Shown piece after piece: positions 23,801-36,900 of a DNA stretch of 64,000 bases; the stretch's first letter is position 1, and every line of letters begins with the position of its first letter. The translations under genes and the position numbers were made by a program. The DNA comes from Congeria kusceri (Eukaryota; Mollusca; Bivalvia; Myida; Dreissenidae): the NCBI GenBank assembly GCA_027627225.1, contig CM051036.1:37836426-37900425 (forward strand). Reading direction: 5' to 3'. The notes under the pieces were generated by a model. The model was not told where the DNA came from. It did no database searches and saw only the letters and a list, made by a program, of their open reading frames with translations.

Positions 23801-26800
23801 CATGAAACAGAAAATACCAGAAAAACGGAAAGTGCCGTGCCGGATTAGCCTGTGCGGACTGCACAGGCTAATCCGGGACGACACTTTACGCACATGCATT
23901 ATGACCGGTTTTCTCATGACGCGCCACAAATAATGTTGATTTCTTTAGACCGTCTTGTTGCATATTCAGAATGTGATTAGACAAAATGGTTTTGTTTTAA
24001 AATGGGTAAAGAAATTCCACATGATGTTATAAATATAACCTATGTCACAAATGCATGGAATTCACTAATTGTGTTTTTCTTCAGATAGCAGTGTGTGCTG
24101 GCCCTGGAGTCTGGGTGAGCAGTGTGGACATGATTCTGTCAATACCGTTGGGTGCAGGTATGGCGTGTGAGAAAAATCTGCTACCTAAATATATAATTTT
24201 GTATAATTTTGCATGTACTGGTCGAAGACCAATAACCGAAGAGGACCAATAACTGAAGAACCGGTATAATTGATTAAAAAATCCTTTCTATCGTGTTATT
24301 CAATCGTACATTTTTTGTGTGTGTTGCATTCAAACTTTTCCATAAATACTGCAAATTTTCAGTTGTTTCGGGTAAGTATTTATAAGAATGCATTGATTAA
24401 TAACTTTTGATTACACGTTTTCTGTATAACTTGGCTGGGAATTTCCAGTTATGAGTGCGCATGCGCACGAAATCAACATGCGGGAGGCCCCGGATTGGGC
24501 CCAGTATTTCCTTGTAGCAAATGAAACATCTAACGGCAAGTTATCCGCATAATTTTCAAGTTTACCCATTTCATATGTTGCATAGCAAATCTGCTATCTC
24601 AATCTGTTATAAATGCCCATTTAATTATATGCAGGGCATCGAATTAAGATGAAAACTATTTATTTGTATATGCTCATTGTTCCGATACAAGGGAAATAGT
24701 TATGTATATTTTCTCAAAAATAAATTAATCTGAAATTCATTACATATAACATATTAATAAAGTAACATGTGTGCATTTTCTCGCGAATTTCACAGAAAAT
24801 ATCGTCTTCGGTTATTGTTTGGCAATTTTTGCGTAATAAAGTGCCCGTCAGTCGGGCCTCACTTAATGTCGAGTCAAAATCATAATATCCGTTATGTAAG
24901 TGAAATCGAAAAAATAAACACTGACCTTTATTCAGTTGCAGTTTTATTTCATAAAAATGTGTATTAACAAAACCAGATTAATTTATGTGGTATTTTCCTT
25001 CGGTTATTTGTTCTCGACCAGTAAGGCATTTGCGATAGATGTGTAGTAACCAAAATCTATGATTTGTGTAATTTTGCTGTATGCCATATATCTATATTAT
25101 TTTGTTTAGACCAAGGCATAAATAATGGCCATGATAAATATATATCTTCATCTACCAGTAGAGATTAATGAAGTTAAATATTTTGCCACCAAATATGTAA
25201 GGCTTATTTATTTATTTGAGGTGAATAGTTGTAGATATCTTTTAAATATAGTTTGTTTAACATTGTTGCTAATGTTATTTCATGGCAATTTTCTGGGATC
25301 AGCACATGTTAATAATTACACTATCATATATTGGTGAAGATCTTGTGTTTATTTTTCAGTGATTCCTTGGGAGACATGTGATGTTGGTGCTATAACTGTC
25401 CCTGCCTCCCCACAGTATTGCAGACAGCATGGTGTGTACAAACTAGACAGCAAGGTTAGAGAATTTTATTTTTCCGCTTATGCCTTTGGCTTCACATTAA
25501 TACACTAGCATTTTATTCTGAGTCATTCAATGTAATGTATTAATTCAACAACACTACAAGAAATGAGGTCTACAGACATCTTAAGTACAGTTACCACATG
25601 TTTCATTATTCAATGATCAATGGCTCGTTGCTTCAAAGAAGGGTAGGTATGAAAATACAAAACACATATATTCTATATATATATAGAAAACCTTAGAAAT
25701 TTTAGTAAGTGAGACCAGTAAGGAATGTATATACAAGCTAAGCTTACTGCTTTTCTTAACTAAGGACTCACATTCATCACTGAAGCGTCTACGTACGCTG
25801 ATGCATTGTTACAGAACAATTTATGTTGTGGCTGTCACTTTTATGTACTGTTTTTCATTGCATACTTTTACCTTAAATTGGTGGCTGTTATGAAAACATT
25901 GGTTTTCATTTTAAATATGAGCAATGTCATGGAAAACCCGGGCTTAATGCATCTGCGTAATGTGTCGTCCTGGATTAGCCTGTGCGGACTGCACATGCTA
26001 ATCCGGGACGACACGTTATGCAGATGCATTAAGACCGGATTTCCCACAACACGCCTTATATGTGTTGCCCAAAGACACATTCATTTGTACATCGGTAACA
26101 ATGGTTGTCTTTTTTTTTAATATGTAAATTTTGTCATTATAGTATACACATGTAATAATATTGGGTAATGAAATACCGGTAATTTAAAACAGATGCTATG
26201 CCATTAAAAAAAAATTCAATGATATCAGTGTACATTTTTATTGGCAAAAAAAAAGAAACCAACTACTCCCAAAGATAATTTTGGCCTTCAGATGTAAGAA
26301 TAAACTTTTCCCAGTTGCCCAAAAATTGTTGAAACGTTTGCCGTCCTTAAAATTTTCATTTGGCAGCTTATTGGAATATTATAAACATACAAAGTTGTTT
26401 TGTCAGTTTTGTCATGCCTTTAAGGTTACATACATTACAGTGCTTTCATTGACTAAAAATAAAAACAGTTTTCATCACTAAATTTGGCCCCTGTTATTGG
26501 GGCAATTTTAAACGCAGGCCACACAAAAGGTATGTGTTTTGGGCAAACCAACCCTACTTAGCAAAAACCCCTGATCCTAGAGTTTTTAGTTACGATTGTT
26601 ATTTGTAAAATCGGTATTGGTCAGATTTTAGATAATATTCAAATTGAATGTTTTTTTACCGAAATGTGTCTTTAAAAAAAAGAGTAAAAAAAACAACTCA
26701 ATACCGCGTTCCCGACCCTACCTCACTCTTTTGAGACCGTTGCCACGACCTACACAATTTATTTGTGTTGGCCCTAGGTAGAGACAGCTATCAGTCTTTG

Positions 26801-27924
26801 ATCTTGATCTTCCTCACAGTATATTCATACAAAGTAGGGATGTCAACGGATACCAGAATTGGTATCCAGATATTTGTATATAATATCCGGATACTATCCG
26901 GATAATGGTAAAGATCGTCATTGGCCGCCGGAATCTGATGCATGTTAGTACCGGTAGTAAAATTAAGTTCACATCTAGATGAATCATATCTTACTTTATT
27001 ACTATTTTGAAATCACAGTAGTTTTAAATCATTTAAAAAGTTCATGTAACAGACTACGTTGATTTCTGTTCGTAAATGGGCTTTTTGTTTGTTTTGTGTA
27101 GCGTGCAATGTTGTTTTGTATTTCAAAAATAAAAGGGAAGTTTAACGGCAAATTTGACCTGAATACAAATTTGCTCAATATAAACAATGTTTGAATTAGT
27201 AATTAATTATTTGAAATGTTTCCACACGTCAGATGGAACCTTAGGAGGCATAGTTAATCCGTTAAGTTGAATGTACTAATAAGTTAATAACGTTGCTATA
27301 TTTTTCCATCTGCACAATACACTGGTTTGTAAAAGAATAAAGTAAGAAAGCAAATTGAAATGCCATAAATAATAGGATGCGAACTGATTGGATAAGACAG
27401 TATTTTAAGTTTTGCCGATTATAAATGATTGGTTAAAAATGAATTAATTTGATTTCAATAGTTGATCGGAACATCGATAATTGACATTAATTGGTATAGA
27501 ACCATCTCTTATCAAGAGGGACGCACCTAATTGACATAATCGATTGTGACATCTTCTTTGTTCAAGAGTCTTGTCAAAGTTAGTGTGGTGCGAAAGCACC
27601 ACCTCTTGTTTTATGATAATCGTATACCAACTGAGGGCTGTGTTTATGACACGTGCGCAGGTGGAGACCTCCTTTTGAAGCCTATAGCTATGTTGAGTTA
27701 ATCAATAATATACATGCAACAAGGGCGTTTGTATGAATAAAAAAAGAGAAAAATCGATTGTTCAATTTTTATATGAATATTTGTTTACTAACTTGGTAAC
27801 TGGATAGTAACATAGTAACCAGATATTCGGATATCCGGATATTCCTTGACATCCCTAATACAAAGTCATTTTTAATTTATTGCCTTTCCTAGGAAAACTC
27901 TTTTGTTGAATGTTGAGTTACTGT

Positions 27925-27985
<61 letters not shown>

Positions 27986-30900
27986 AGATCATCAGTAATC
28001 AGCATTTATTTTCACATACTAAATAATGAACAAATTAACCACAATTCCTAATCACAAAATGACATTAATTAAAACTGTTGAACTGTAAATTTCCAATCTA
28101 GTGTTGTGTTGTTTTGAACTAATTGATTGTCCAAGATCAGAGCCAGTGCTTTTGAATACGGGCCCAGACCTGTCAATGCTATGACCATAACATTTTGCAT
28201 TAATTGCATGATAGGGACAAAATACAAGTATGAACAGTTTGTTTGGATTTTTTGCCATACTCAACAGTATTTCAGTCATTTAACGGCGGTCGGATAACCT
28301 ACTCTCACTTTTCCTGGGCAAGCTTAGCCCATCTATGCGGTTTACCATTACTAAGTGCACACACTTATGCCAGTAACTGACAACTGCCCTACTTAAATCA
28401 GAGGTAGGAGAAGAAGGGACATAGAAATTTTTTCATGACCAATTCCCACACAAATTATGTGGCCTGGCTGGGGCTCGAACTCACGAACCCCGGATTGAGA
28501 GTCCATTGCTGTACCAACTGAGCTAGCCGGGCCCAGACTTTGAACAGTATTTCAGCATTTATTTTAATTCATAATATGTTGCAAGGGTCATTGAATTAAA
28601 GAACATAATCAACTGCAAAGCCTTTATAAACCCAATGAATCAATAATGTAGTCTAGATACAAAGTATATGACAGCAGTTTGACATCACCGAAGATTAAGC
28701 CTACTTGTACTAGCTTTTTGTTCTTGTATACATATGAGGCGCGTCGTGGGAAAACCGGACTTAATGCATGTGGGTAAAGTCTGCACAGGCTCATCCGGGA
28801 CGGCACTTTCCGCCTACAGTGGATTTATATTTAGAAGAGACTTTCTGTAAACAAAAAATACCATAAAAGCAGAAAGTGTTGTCCCGAATTAGCCTGTGCA
28901 GACTGCACAGGCTAATCCGGAAGGACACTTTATGCACATGCATTAAGCCCAGTTTTTCCATGACACGCCTCATATATTTATACTGAGTTTTGTTCGAGCA
29001 CATGTTTCACAAGCTCATTGTTTCCATTACTGTATTATTCCGTGGGCTTCTCTTTCATCGATATAACTCAATTTCAGTACAGAAACGTAATATATGAATT
29101 GTAATGGATTAGATATATATGAGGCATTTAGTGGGAAAACCGGGCTGAATGCATGTGCGTAAAGTGTCATCCTAGATCAGCCTGTGCAGACTTTACGCCC
29201 ATGCATTAAGCTCAGTTTTCCTATGACATGCCTCATATTCATACATAAAGGTCATTGTCAGGTTGAAGTGTCCAAGCTATAATACAGTAGTTACAGACTG
29301 GGCAGGATAGTAGTACAAGTCAGTCCTTCAAAAAGGCCATCAGGTAGTCTGTAATAAGGTTTTGGGTATATGGAAGCAGTTTTACGATAAAAAATACCAT
29401 GAAAGCGGAAAGTGCCATCCCGGATTAGCCTGTGTGGACTGCACAGGCTGATCCGAGACGACACTTTATGCACATGCATTAAGTCCGGTTTATCCACGAC
29501 ATGCCTCATATAATGAGATCCATTGGCATCGGCAATCGAGTATTGCTCGTAACCAGAGAATGATAAGGCCACAGGCATTTAACGTGTTGCTATAATTGGA
29601 ACACAATGTAATTCATAATAACTTAATTTTAAACGATAAATAACCAAGAAATGTTGAAAAAATAACATTTCTGGAAAACAAATTTACTTTCCAATAAACT
29701 GCTATTTATATATTGGAAAGTGTCATTTTCGTCATTTGATTAAAATAATATTAGCTTTACATGTATGTGTATTTATTAATCAATTGTCTGAACAACGCAG
29801 AAGCATCGGGGCAAGAACAATGAACTGCCCATTTGATTATTTTTTGGCATTTTAGTTTGTTTTCTGTGATGTTAATGCCTATTCAACTATTCGCAATTTT
29901 AGGCGAATTCAATATATTTCACATGACTGGCTGTCAGTAATTGATATATTTCACATGACTGGCTGTCATTATTGTGAATTGACAGTAATTGATATATTTC
30001 ATTCAGCGGTTCACTCTTAATTGACTTATTTTCTTACTATATGTTCAGTTTTGTTTACCCCATGGTGAGTGAAATAACAGAAATTGGTATCACTTACAAA
30101 GTCTGCTCTGATATTTGAATAGCTTCGAAATGTGTGCCTGGTATTTCAATACACTTTTATTTTCTTACAAATTGGTATTCAGTTAGGACAATTAGGTCAA
30201 GTGACATATAAGCAAATAAATGAAATAATTTTTTTGTTATCTTGTCCTTTCCAATAACTTGTTTCCCTTGTGAGTGTTTAAATTACCAGTCAATACAATT
30301 AGCTGCTTTGGATTCATTGGAATTTGAACAAATGATCATAATTTAGCAATTGATTATAATTTTGTTGAAGAGTGGTTAAAGGGGTATTCAACTGAATTTC
30401 AGTATGTAATTCTACCACGTAGAGTTGTGTGAAATATGTTCCTGGTACTCAATTACCTTGGATATTACCGGGGAACTTTAAATGATTTTGTAACTTACAG
30501 CTATAATGTTGCAGCTTTGTATTAAAATGTCAATATAGCATTAGCATTAAAAAATCAACAACAAAAAACAAACATGACTGTGAGTTTTTCAAATCTAAAA
30601 ATAACATTGGATACACTGGTTTTTTTAGTAAATAAAGTCAATATTGTTGTATACATCTGCATTGTTATTTTATAGCCTAAAACAGTCGCCTTCTCATTGT
30701 ATATACTTGTATTGGGGATTTTGACTGTACAGTAGAAAACTATTACAGATTAAAGAACTAATTTAATATGTGTTGTTCATGCAAAAAAAATAAATTCTGT
30801 GTTTCGGGCAATCCGACCTTACCTGTGAAAGCCCCCCGGCCCTAAAGTTTTTAGCGACTTTTTTTTCCATGAAATTCGTATTTGTCCGATTTTAGATAAT

Positions 30901-33900
30901 TTTCAATGTTTTTGATCAAAATGTGTCTTTAAAAAAAAGTAAAAAAAACAAAACAACTCAATCCAGACCCTAACTAACTTTTTGGAGACCGTTGCCCAAA
31001 ACACACAATTTATATTTTGTTGGCCTCATCAGAGGTTCTTAATATCCTTTCTTTTATTTTAAATCCAAATTGTATACGATGAACTTTGTAGTTTTTGGCT
31101 CACCTGAGCACGAAGTGCTCGGTGAGCTATTGGTATAGGGAACCTCTCCGGCGTCGTCCGTCCGTAACCAAACATTCACAGTTTGTGTATGACCATCAGA
31201 TCTCAGCAGACACCAAACATGGGCCAGATCGTGTTTCAAACACGGGAGTTATTGCCCTTTGTTTATAACAAAAACATATACAAAAATGGACATTATTCAA
31301 GATAGAGACTTCATTTTTCATCCAATCTTCACCAATCTTACACAGTTTGTCTATTATCATGAGATTACTGTTGGAGTCGAATATAAGCAGGATCGGACCA
31401 GAAACACTAGAGTTATTGCCCTTTGTTTGTGAGAAAATATGCAAAAATGGACATTATTCAGGATAGAGACTTCATTTTTCATCCAATCTTTACCAATCTT
31501 GTACAGTTTGTCTATGAATGTAAGACTACAGGTGAAGTCGAATATAAGCATGATCGGGTCAGAAACACCAAAGTTATTGCCCCTTGTGTTTGGAAAAAAA
31601 CATCAACAAGTTATCAATGATTGCCTTGCACACATGATTGGTATGAATTGTAATGGATTAGATATATACGAGGCATGTCGTGGGAAAACCGGGCTTAATG
31701 CATGTGCGTAAAGTGTCGTCCCAGATCAGCCTGTGCAGACTTTACGCACATGCATTAAGCTCAGTTTTCCTATGACATGCCTCATATTCATACATAAAGG
31801 TCATTGTCAGGTTGAAGTGTCCAAGCTATAATACAGTAGTTACAGACTGGGCAGGATAGTAGTACAAGTCAGTCCTTCAAAAAGGCCATCAGGGTAGTCT
31901 GTAATAAGGTTTTGGGTATATGGAAGCAGTTTTACGATAAAAAACGTAGACTGTTTTATCTATTTTTAAAATAATTTTGCATATTGTGACAAATATCCAA
32001 CAGCGACAGAAACAAAATGTGTGTATTGGTTAGCAAGGACTAGTTATGCACCTATCAATATTTCCTCTCAGGGGGGAGAGGCTGGCATATACAGGACTTT
32101 GCACTGAAAATGATTCCGAATCCTAGATATAGACTTTGGTCAGATTTTAGATCCCGGTATTATTGCCCCACCCCCCTTGGGCCACCTGGGCTATTTGATA
32201 CTGCCGCCCCCCTCCCTTGGGGAAAATATTGATAGGTGCATTAGAATTGAGGTCATTGTCATATGCATGACATGTGACATCTAACATAATTGTACTGTCT
32301 AACATTTAAGTTCTTGTAATTTTTAATTCATAATTTTATAATCCACTTAAAATTCTCTTATTGCATTGTTCTACTATGATAAAAAAATGTACATGAAACT
32401 ATGAACACATTCTCAGGGCTTCCTTTGACCCGAGCTCCCGGGTTTTGACGCATGGAAATTTCAAAATACGCTTGTTTGACTCGCGAGGTAATTACTTCAT
32501 GCATGACATTTGATCCGGGGCAATTTCCAGACTCGCGTTATACAGAACAACTCGGCTGGCTGATTATCCCAATCAATCTAACAGCGATGTAAAATTTGAT
32601 AAAACACGGCGATTATTGGTTGGAGTCATTCGTTTAATAGAAGCTGAACTTTCGCGTTCAAGTCACCATGTAGCTCCGCCCATTAGGCGGAGTTTTGTCG
32701 CTCAAAAAAATCTATATCTACCAATTAAAAATGCATAGCTATGTACGCTTCCAATGACGTGAAGAATCGACCTATCAGCGTAATATACATGCATCCACAC
32801 TTTCGTTAATGTACACGAGTCCGTTAGAGAATGTTTTTCCCGACCATTAAACGTTTAAAACACAATTTACTTACCGCTTCCGTTGTTGATAATATCTACA
32901 GTTAGTTTAGTTGCTAAATATAAAGGCATTGTTTTAAAGTACTTTCGTTTATATTTCAGGCAAAATTATTAATATCTTTCCAAAATGTTGAATCCAATTT
33001 CAGCGAAAATTCTGACTCTTACATAACATTTCTTATATCCGAAATATGAAACATTCAATTTTAGTGTTCCAGTGTCATAAACGCATTTTTTAATAGTCTG
33101 TGTTTTCTAGCGCTCGAAAGTTATGCTGACACAAACAACGTCACGTTCCAAGCATGGAAAGCGTGCGTGTATCGACCATGTGCTTTACCAATATATACAT
33201 GTCATCTGTGAATAAAAACTTCGTTGTGCAGTTTATTAATATACTTTGTAACAGTAAAACAATATTTGCGGACCGTAACTAAGTATATTTTTTTAGGAAG
33301 GAAAGCCTATGTTTTATCGTTGTACATGATAGATCTATGCGATAGAAAAATTCAATGGTATTTGTAGTATGTAACGAATACGCTAAATTCGTCTTAATAA
33401 TTCCATAAATAATAATAATAATAATAATAAATAATAATAATACATAATAATAGATCTAATAATAATAATAATAATAATAATACAAAATATAACAATAATA
33501 AGAAGAAGAAGATAAAATTAAATAAATTAAAAAGAAAATAATAATAAGTTAATAAAACATAAAAATTTATTAATTAAAATAATATTAAATTATGAAATAA
33601 AAATAATAAATTAATACAAATAATAATAAAAAGAAGGACAACGAGTGGAAACTACCCATAAAGCATCGACTCTTGAAGGTTTATTTCTGACTCTTGGGGA
33701 ATTTGATTATGACGCTTGAAAATTTGACCCCAAGAGTGACTTCTTATAGCAGTGAAGAATCAGTATAGCAGTATAGCAAAAGGGACTTAAAGTTGAAATA
33801 AGGCAAACAGTTAAGACAAAAGCATGTATAGTATCACCTGTCATTTTATGTCATTATGAATGCTTCATTAACCGTATTGAAAGTAAACAAACAATAATGT

Positions 33901-36900
33901 GAAGGAAATGGACAGATTCAACAGGTTGTGCACAAAAACAAAACAATGCATAGCCATGCCATTATGAGGTGCCTATCCTGAAATGTTCCAGAATACTGGT
34001 GTGACTAAGTAAATATGCTTAAGTAAATAAAATGGAATGAACGCCATGTGAATATAAGTATTTGACATCACATAATACTCATAATGCTGCAGTTCATTGT
34101 CAAAACAATTATTTGTTTTAAATGAGCATAGTATTTATAAGCAGACATGTTAAATATGAAAACCTCACTCCCACCATTTGTAATGTGGATGAATTTAATA
34201 ATGATGTTACACACCTTTCACTTGACAAAATTGTTGAAGGGTACAGGTTACACAATACATATTACACCTGTTTTAGATTTGAAGGAACAGTAGTATAATA
34301 AAGAACAGTGAATGATGATGATGATGATGGTGATGATAATGGTGGTGGTGGCGGTTGTGATGGTGGTGATTTCGGTGGAAATGATGATGATGTTGATGAT
34401 AATGATGATCATAATGGTGATGGTGGTGGTAATGGTGGTGATGGCAGTGGTAATTGTGGTGGTAACGATGATGAAAATGATGATGATGATGAAAGGAGGG
34501 TTATGCAGGCTCTACATAGTCAGAAGCAGTCGAGAGGTAAATGAAAAACACAGTGCTTCCAATTGTAGTAAAGAGTGTTGAAGTTGTAAAGGCTATAATA
34601 TCAATGGCCTTGCTGACATCCTGCCATGAGATTTTGTCATCACTTTTGTCTTTGTTGCCTGCATTTCCTTCGTCTGTCGTTGAATTCACAGTGTCTTGTG
34701 GCACTACAAAGATGAGGCCTGATTGTTCATTTCTTGTACCAAATCGTATGTTCTTGTTTGCTGTCACTTCAGATCCTTCTGTCTCTGATTTCAAACATTT
34801 TATAATGACCTCATCTGGCTTTACCTTGGCTGCTTTGCACGGTTTGAGATTTACGACTCGCACAAAAAGTCGATACCATCTTCCAACTGGTGTATTGTCA
34901 GGTTTATAGTACAGCCTCATATTGAGAATGACTATCACCATAGAAACGAGGCTGACAATGACAGCAGTGAATAGAAAAACACAAACAAATGCTATTGGCT
35001 CAGAGGTTTTGGGCATCTGGTCTGTGACCACTGTCAGAAACACAGCTAATGATAGCATAATTGTGATCGAGTAACTGACCCTCTCGCCGGCTTCGTTTGG
35101 TAGCAGAAAGACAAGGGAGCTCACCATTGTCATTCCAACTATAGGCAGAATTATGGACAATATGTAAAACGTTGATTGCCGCCTCAGATATATGCGATAC
35201 ACGACTTGGGAAAAGTTTAAATATTCGCGTGCAAAAAAGTCAGTTTTCTCTACAGTCCATTCAGCACTTTGATTTTTGAGGAGATTCAATCCAGGGGTAT
35301 GCAACGTGATTTGTGAGGGATCATAGTCAAATGCCAAAAACACTATGTCACAAACCTGCTTGTCTAAAGGCCAGAATTTCATGTTGAATGTACATTGGCT
35401 CTCAATTACATCGCCTGTATTCATAAATGCATGTCCGTTTGCAGACACAGTTACATGCAAATCTGGATTCCACATGGTTGTGAACTCTATGGGAGTGCCC
35501 AGCGTAATAGGGGGCTTCCAGACCTCGTCTTGATAGTATAGAACCCTCTGAATTCCACCGTAGTTAGATGGATTCCATTGTAGCCTCTCGTCGATCCACA
35601 TGCACAATGTCGAGCAAACGATTGTTACAACTCCTTTTACGCTGTCCACATCAATGATATAGTACAGCTGTAAAGTTACATTCACATTCATGACGTCTGC
35701 TTGGTTGTTAAGTGGCAATACATCACGATGGTAGTTCTGCAACAGGTCGGAACGAAGTTTTGTCATGTTGTCGTACGTCTGACTCTGCGCTGACTGGATG
35801 GCGAATGCGACGATTATAACAACTAGTTTCATAATATCACATCTCATTGTTCCCATTTTTACAATTTCTTTGTCACACTGATTACTGTACTATTAATAGC
35901 TTTCCAATAATAATTTTGATTTATTACTGATATTAGTTCAAAATGTCTGAGAAAGAAAACACCTTCTAACTTCTATATTGTATTCAAAATCTGTGCTTGT
36001 CCCATATATATTACTGCCTTTAAATATGTTCCAGATTGTTTGACGTCACGCTTTTGATTGTTACTTACGGAACATTTAATCACTACTAAATTGCCAATAA
36101 CAATATTATTATTCAGTTGGGACTCAATATTGGAAAAGTATTAGTTGGATTATAGAAAACCAAAGAACTCTTTTAAAGGGACATATATAGGCCAGTTTGA
36201 TGATATACCCTAAAATATGAGCATACACAGTTTTTAAAAAACTATTGTTACAAGAGCAGTATGAACATCCAATAATATCATGTTTCTTCAAGAGTGGTAG
36301 TATTTAATTTAAAGGTATACACTGCTATTTTATTGTTCTTAGTTTAAATATGGTATGACATAATGTACTAAGAAGTAGTTGTGAAAACTATTCTGAAAGG
36401 TTTAGTACCAGTAGGCCTATGAACTGGTTTGTAATAAAGCACATGGTAGTCTTAAATAATTTTGTTGATTTTAAATCTACTTTGACAAGGAATTTGACGG
36501 CTGGTTGGTTGTTGTTTGTTGACAGTGTCGTCAAGCTCAATGTGGTTCACTACAGTTTTGATCACTGATACTTTTTTTCCGTTAAATTTTGCTTTATTCG
36601 GTTTCTATGCCATTTGTAGATTTGTAATGACCACTTTAGTTGTGAGAGGGAGGAGAAAGCCGGACTGCAACGGCAAATAATTAACACACAATTTGAGGCG
36701 TGTCGTGGGAAAACCGAACTTAATGCATGTGCGTAAAGTGTCATCCCGGATTAGCCTGTGCAGTTTGCAAAAACAGTGGATTTATGTTTAGAAGAGACTT
36801 CCTGGAAACAGAAAATACCATAAAAGCGGAAAGTGTCGTCCCGGATTAGCTACAATTATTAAGCAACTCACTTGTTTGGATTGGTACCGTACATTGAACA

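Noticed and set aside
28468..28535. Functional tRNA-Glu(CTC) on the minus strand
   Set aside because: Acceptor and T stems have mismatches and the sequence continues into a SINE body shared with another locus.
34308..34581. Asp/Gly-rich and Met/Val-rich frames
   Set aside because: Low-complexity GAT/GGT repeat beside the receptor stop codon.
34541..34909. 122-codon forward frame opposite the receptor
   Set aside because: Shadow of the minus-strand receptor coding sequence; no family resemblance.
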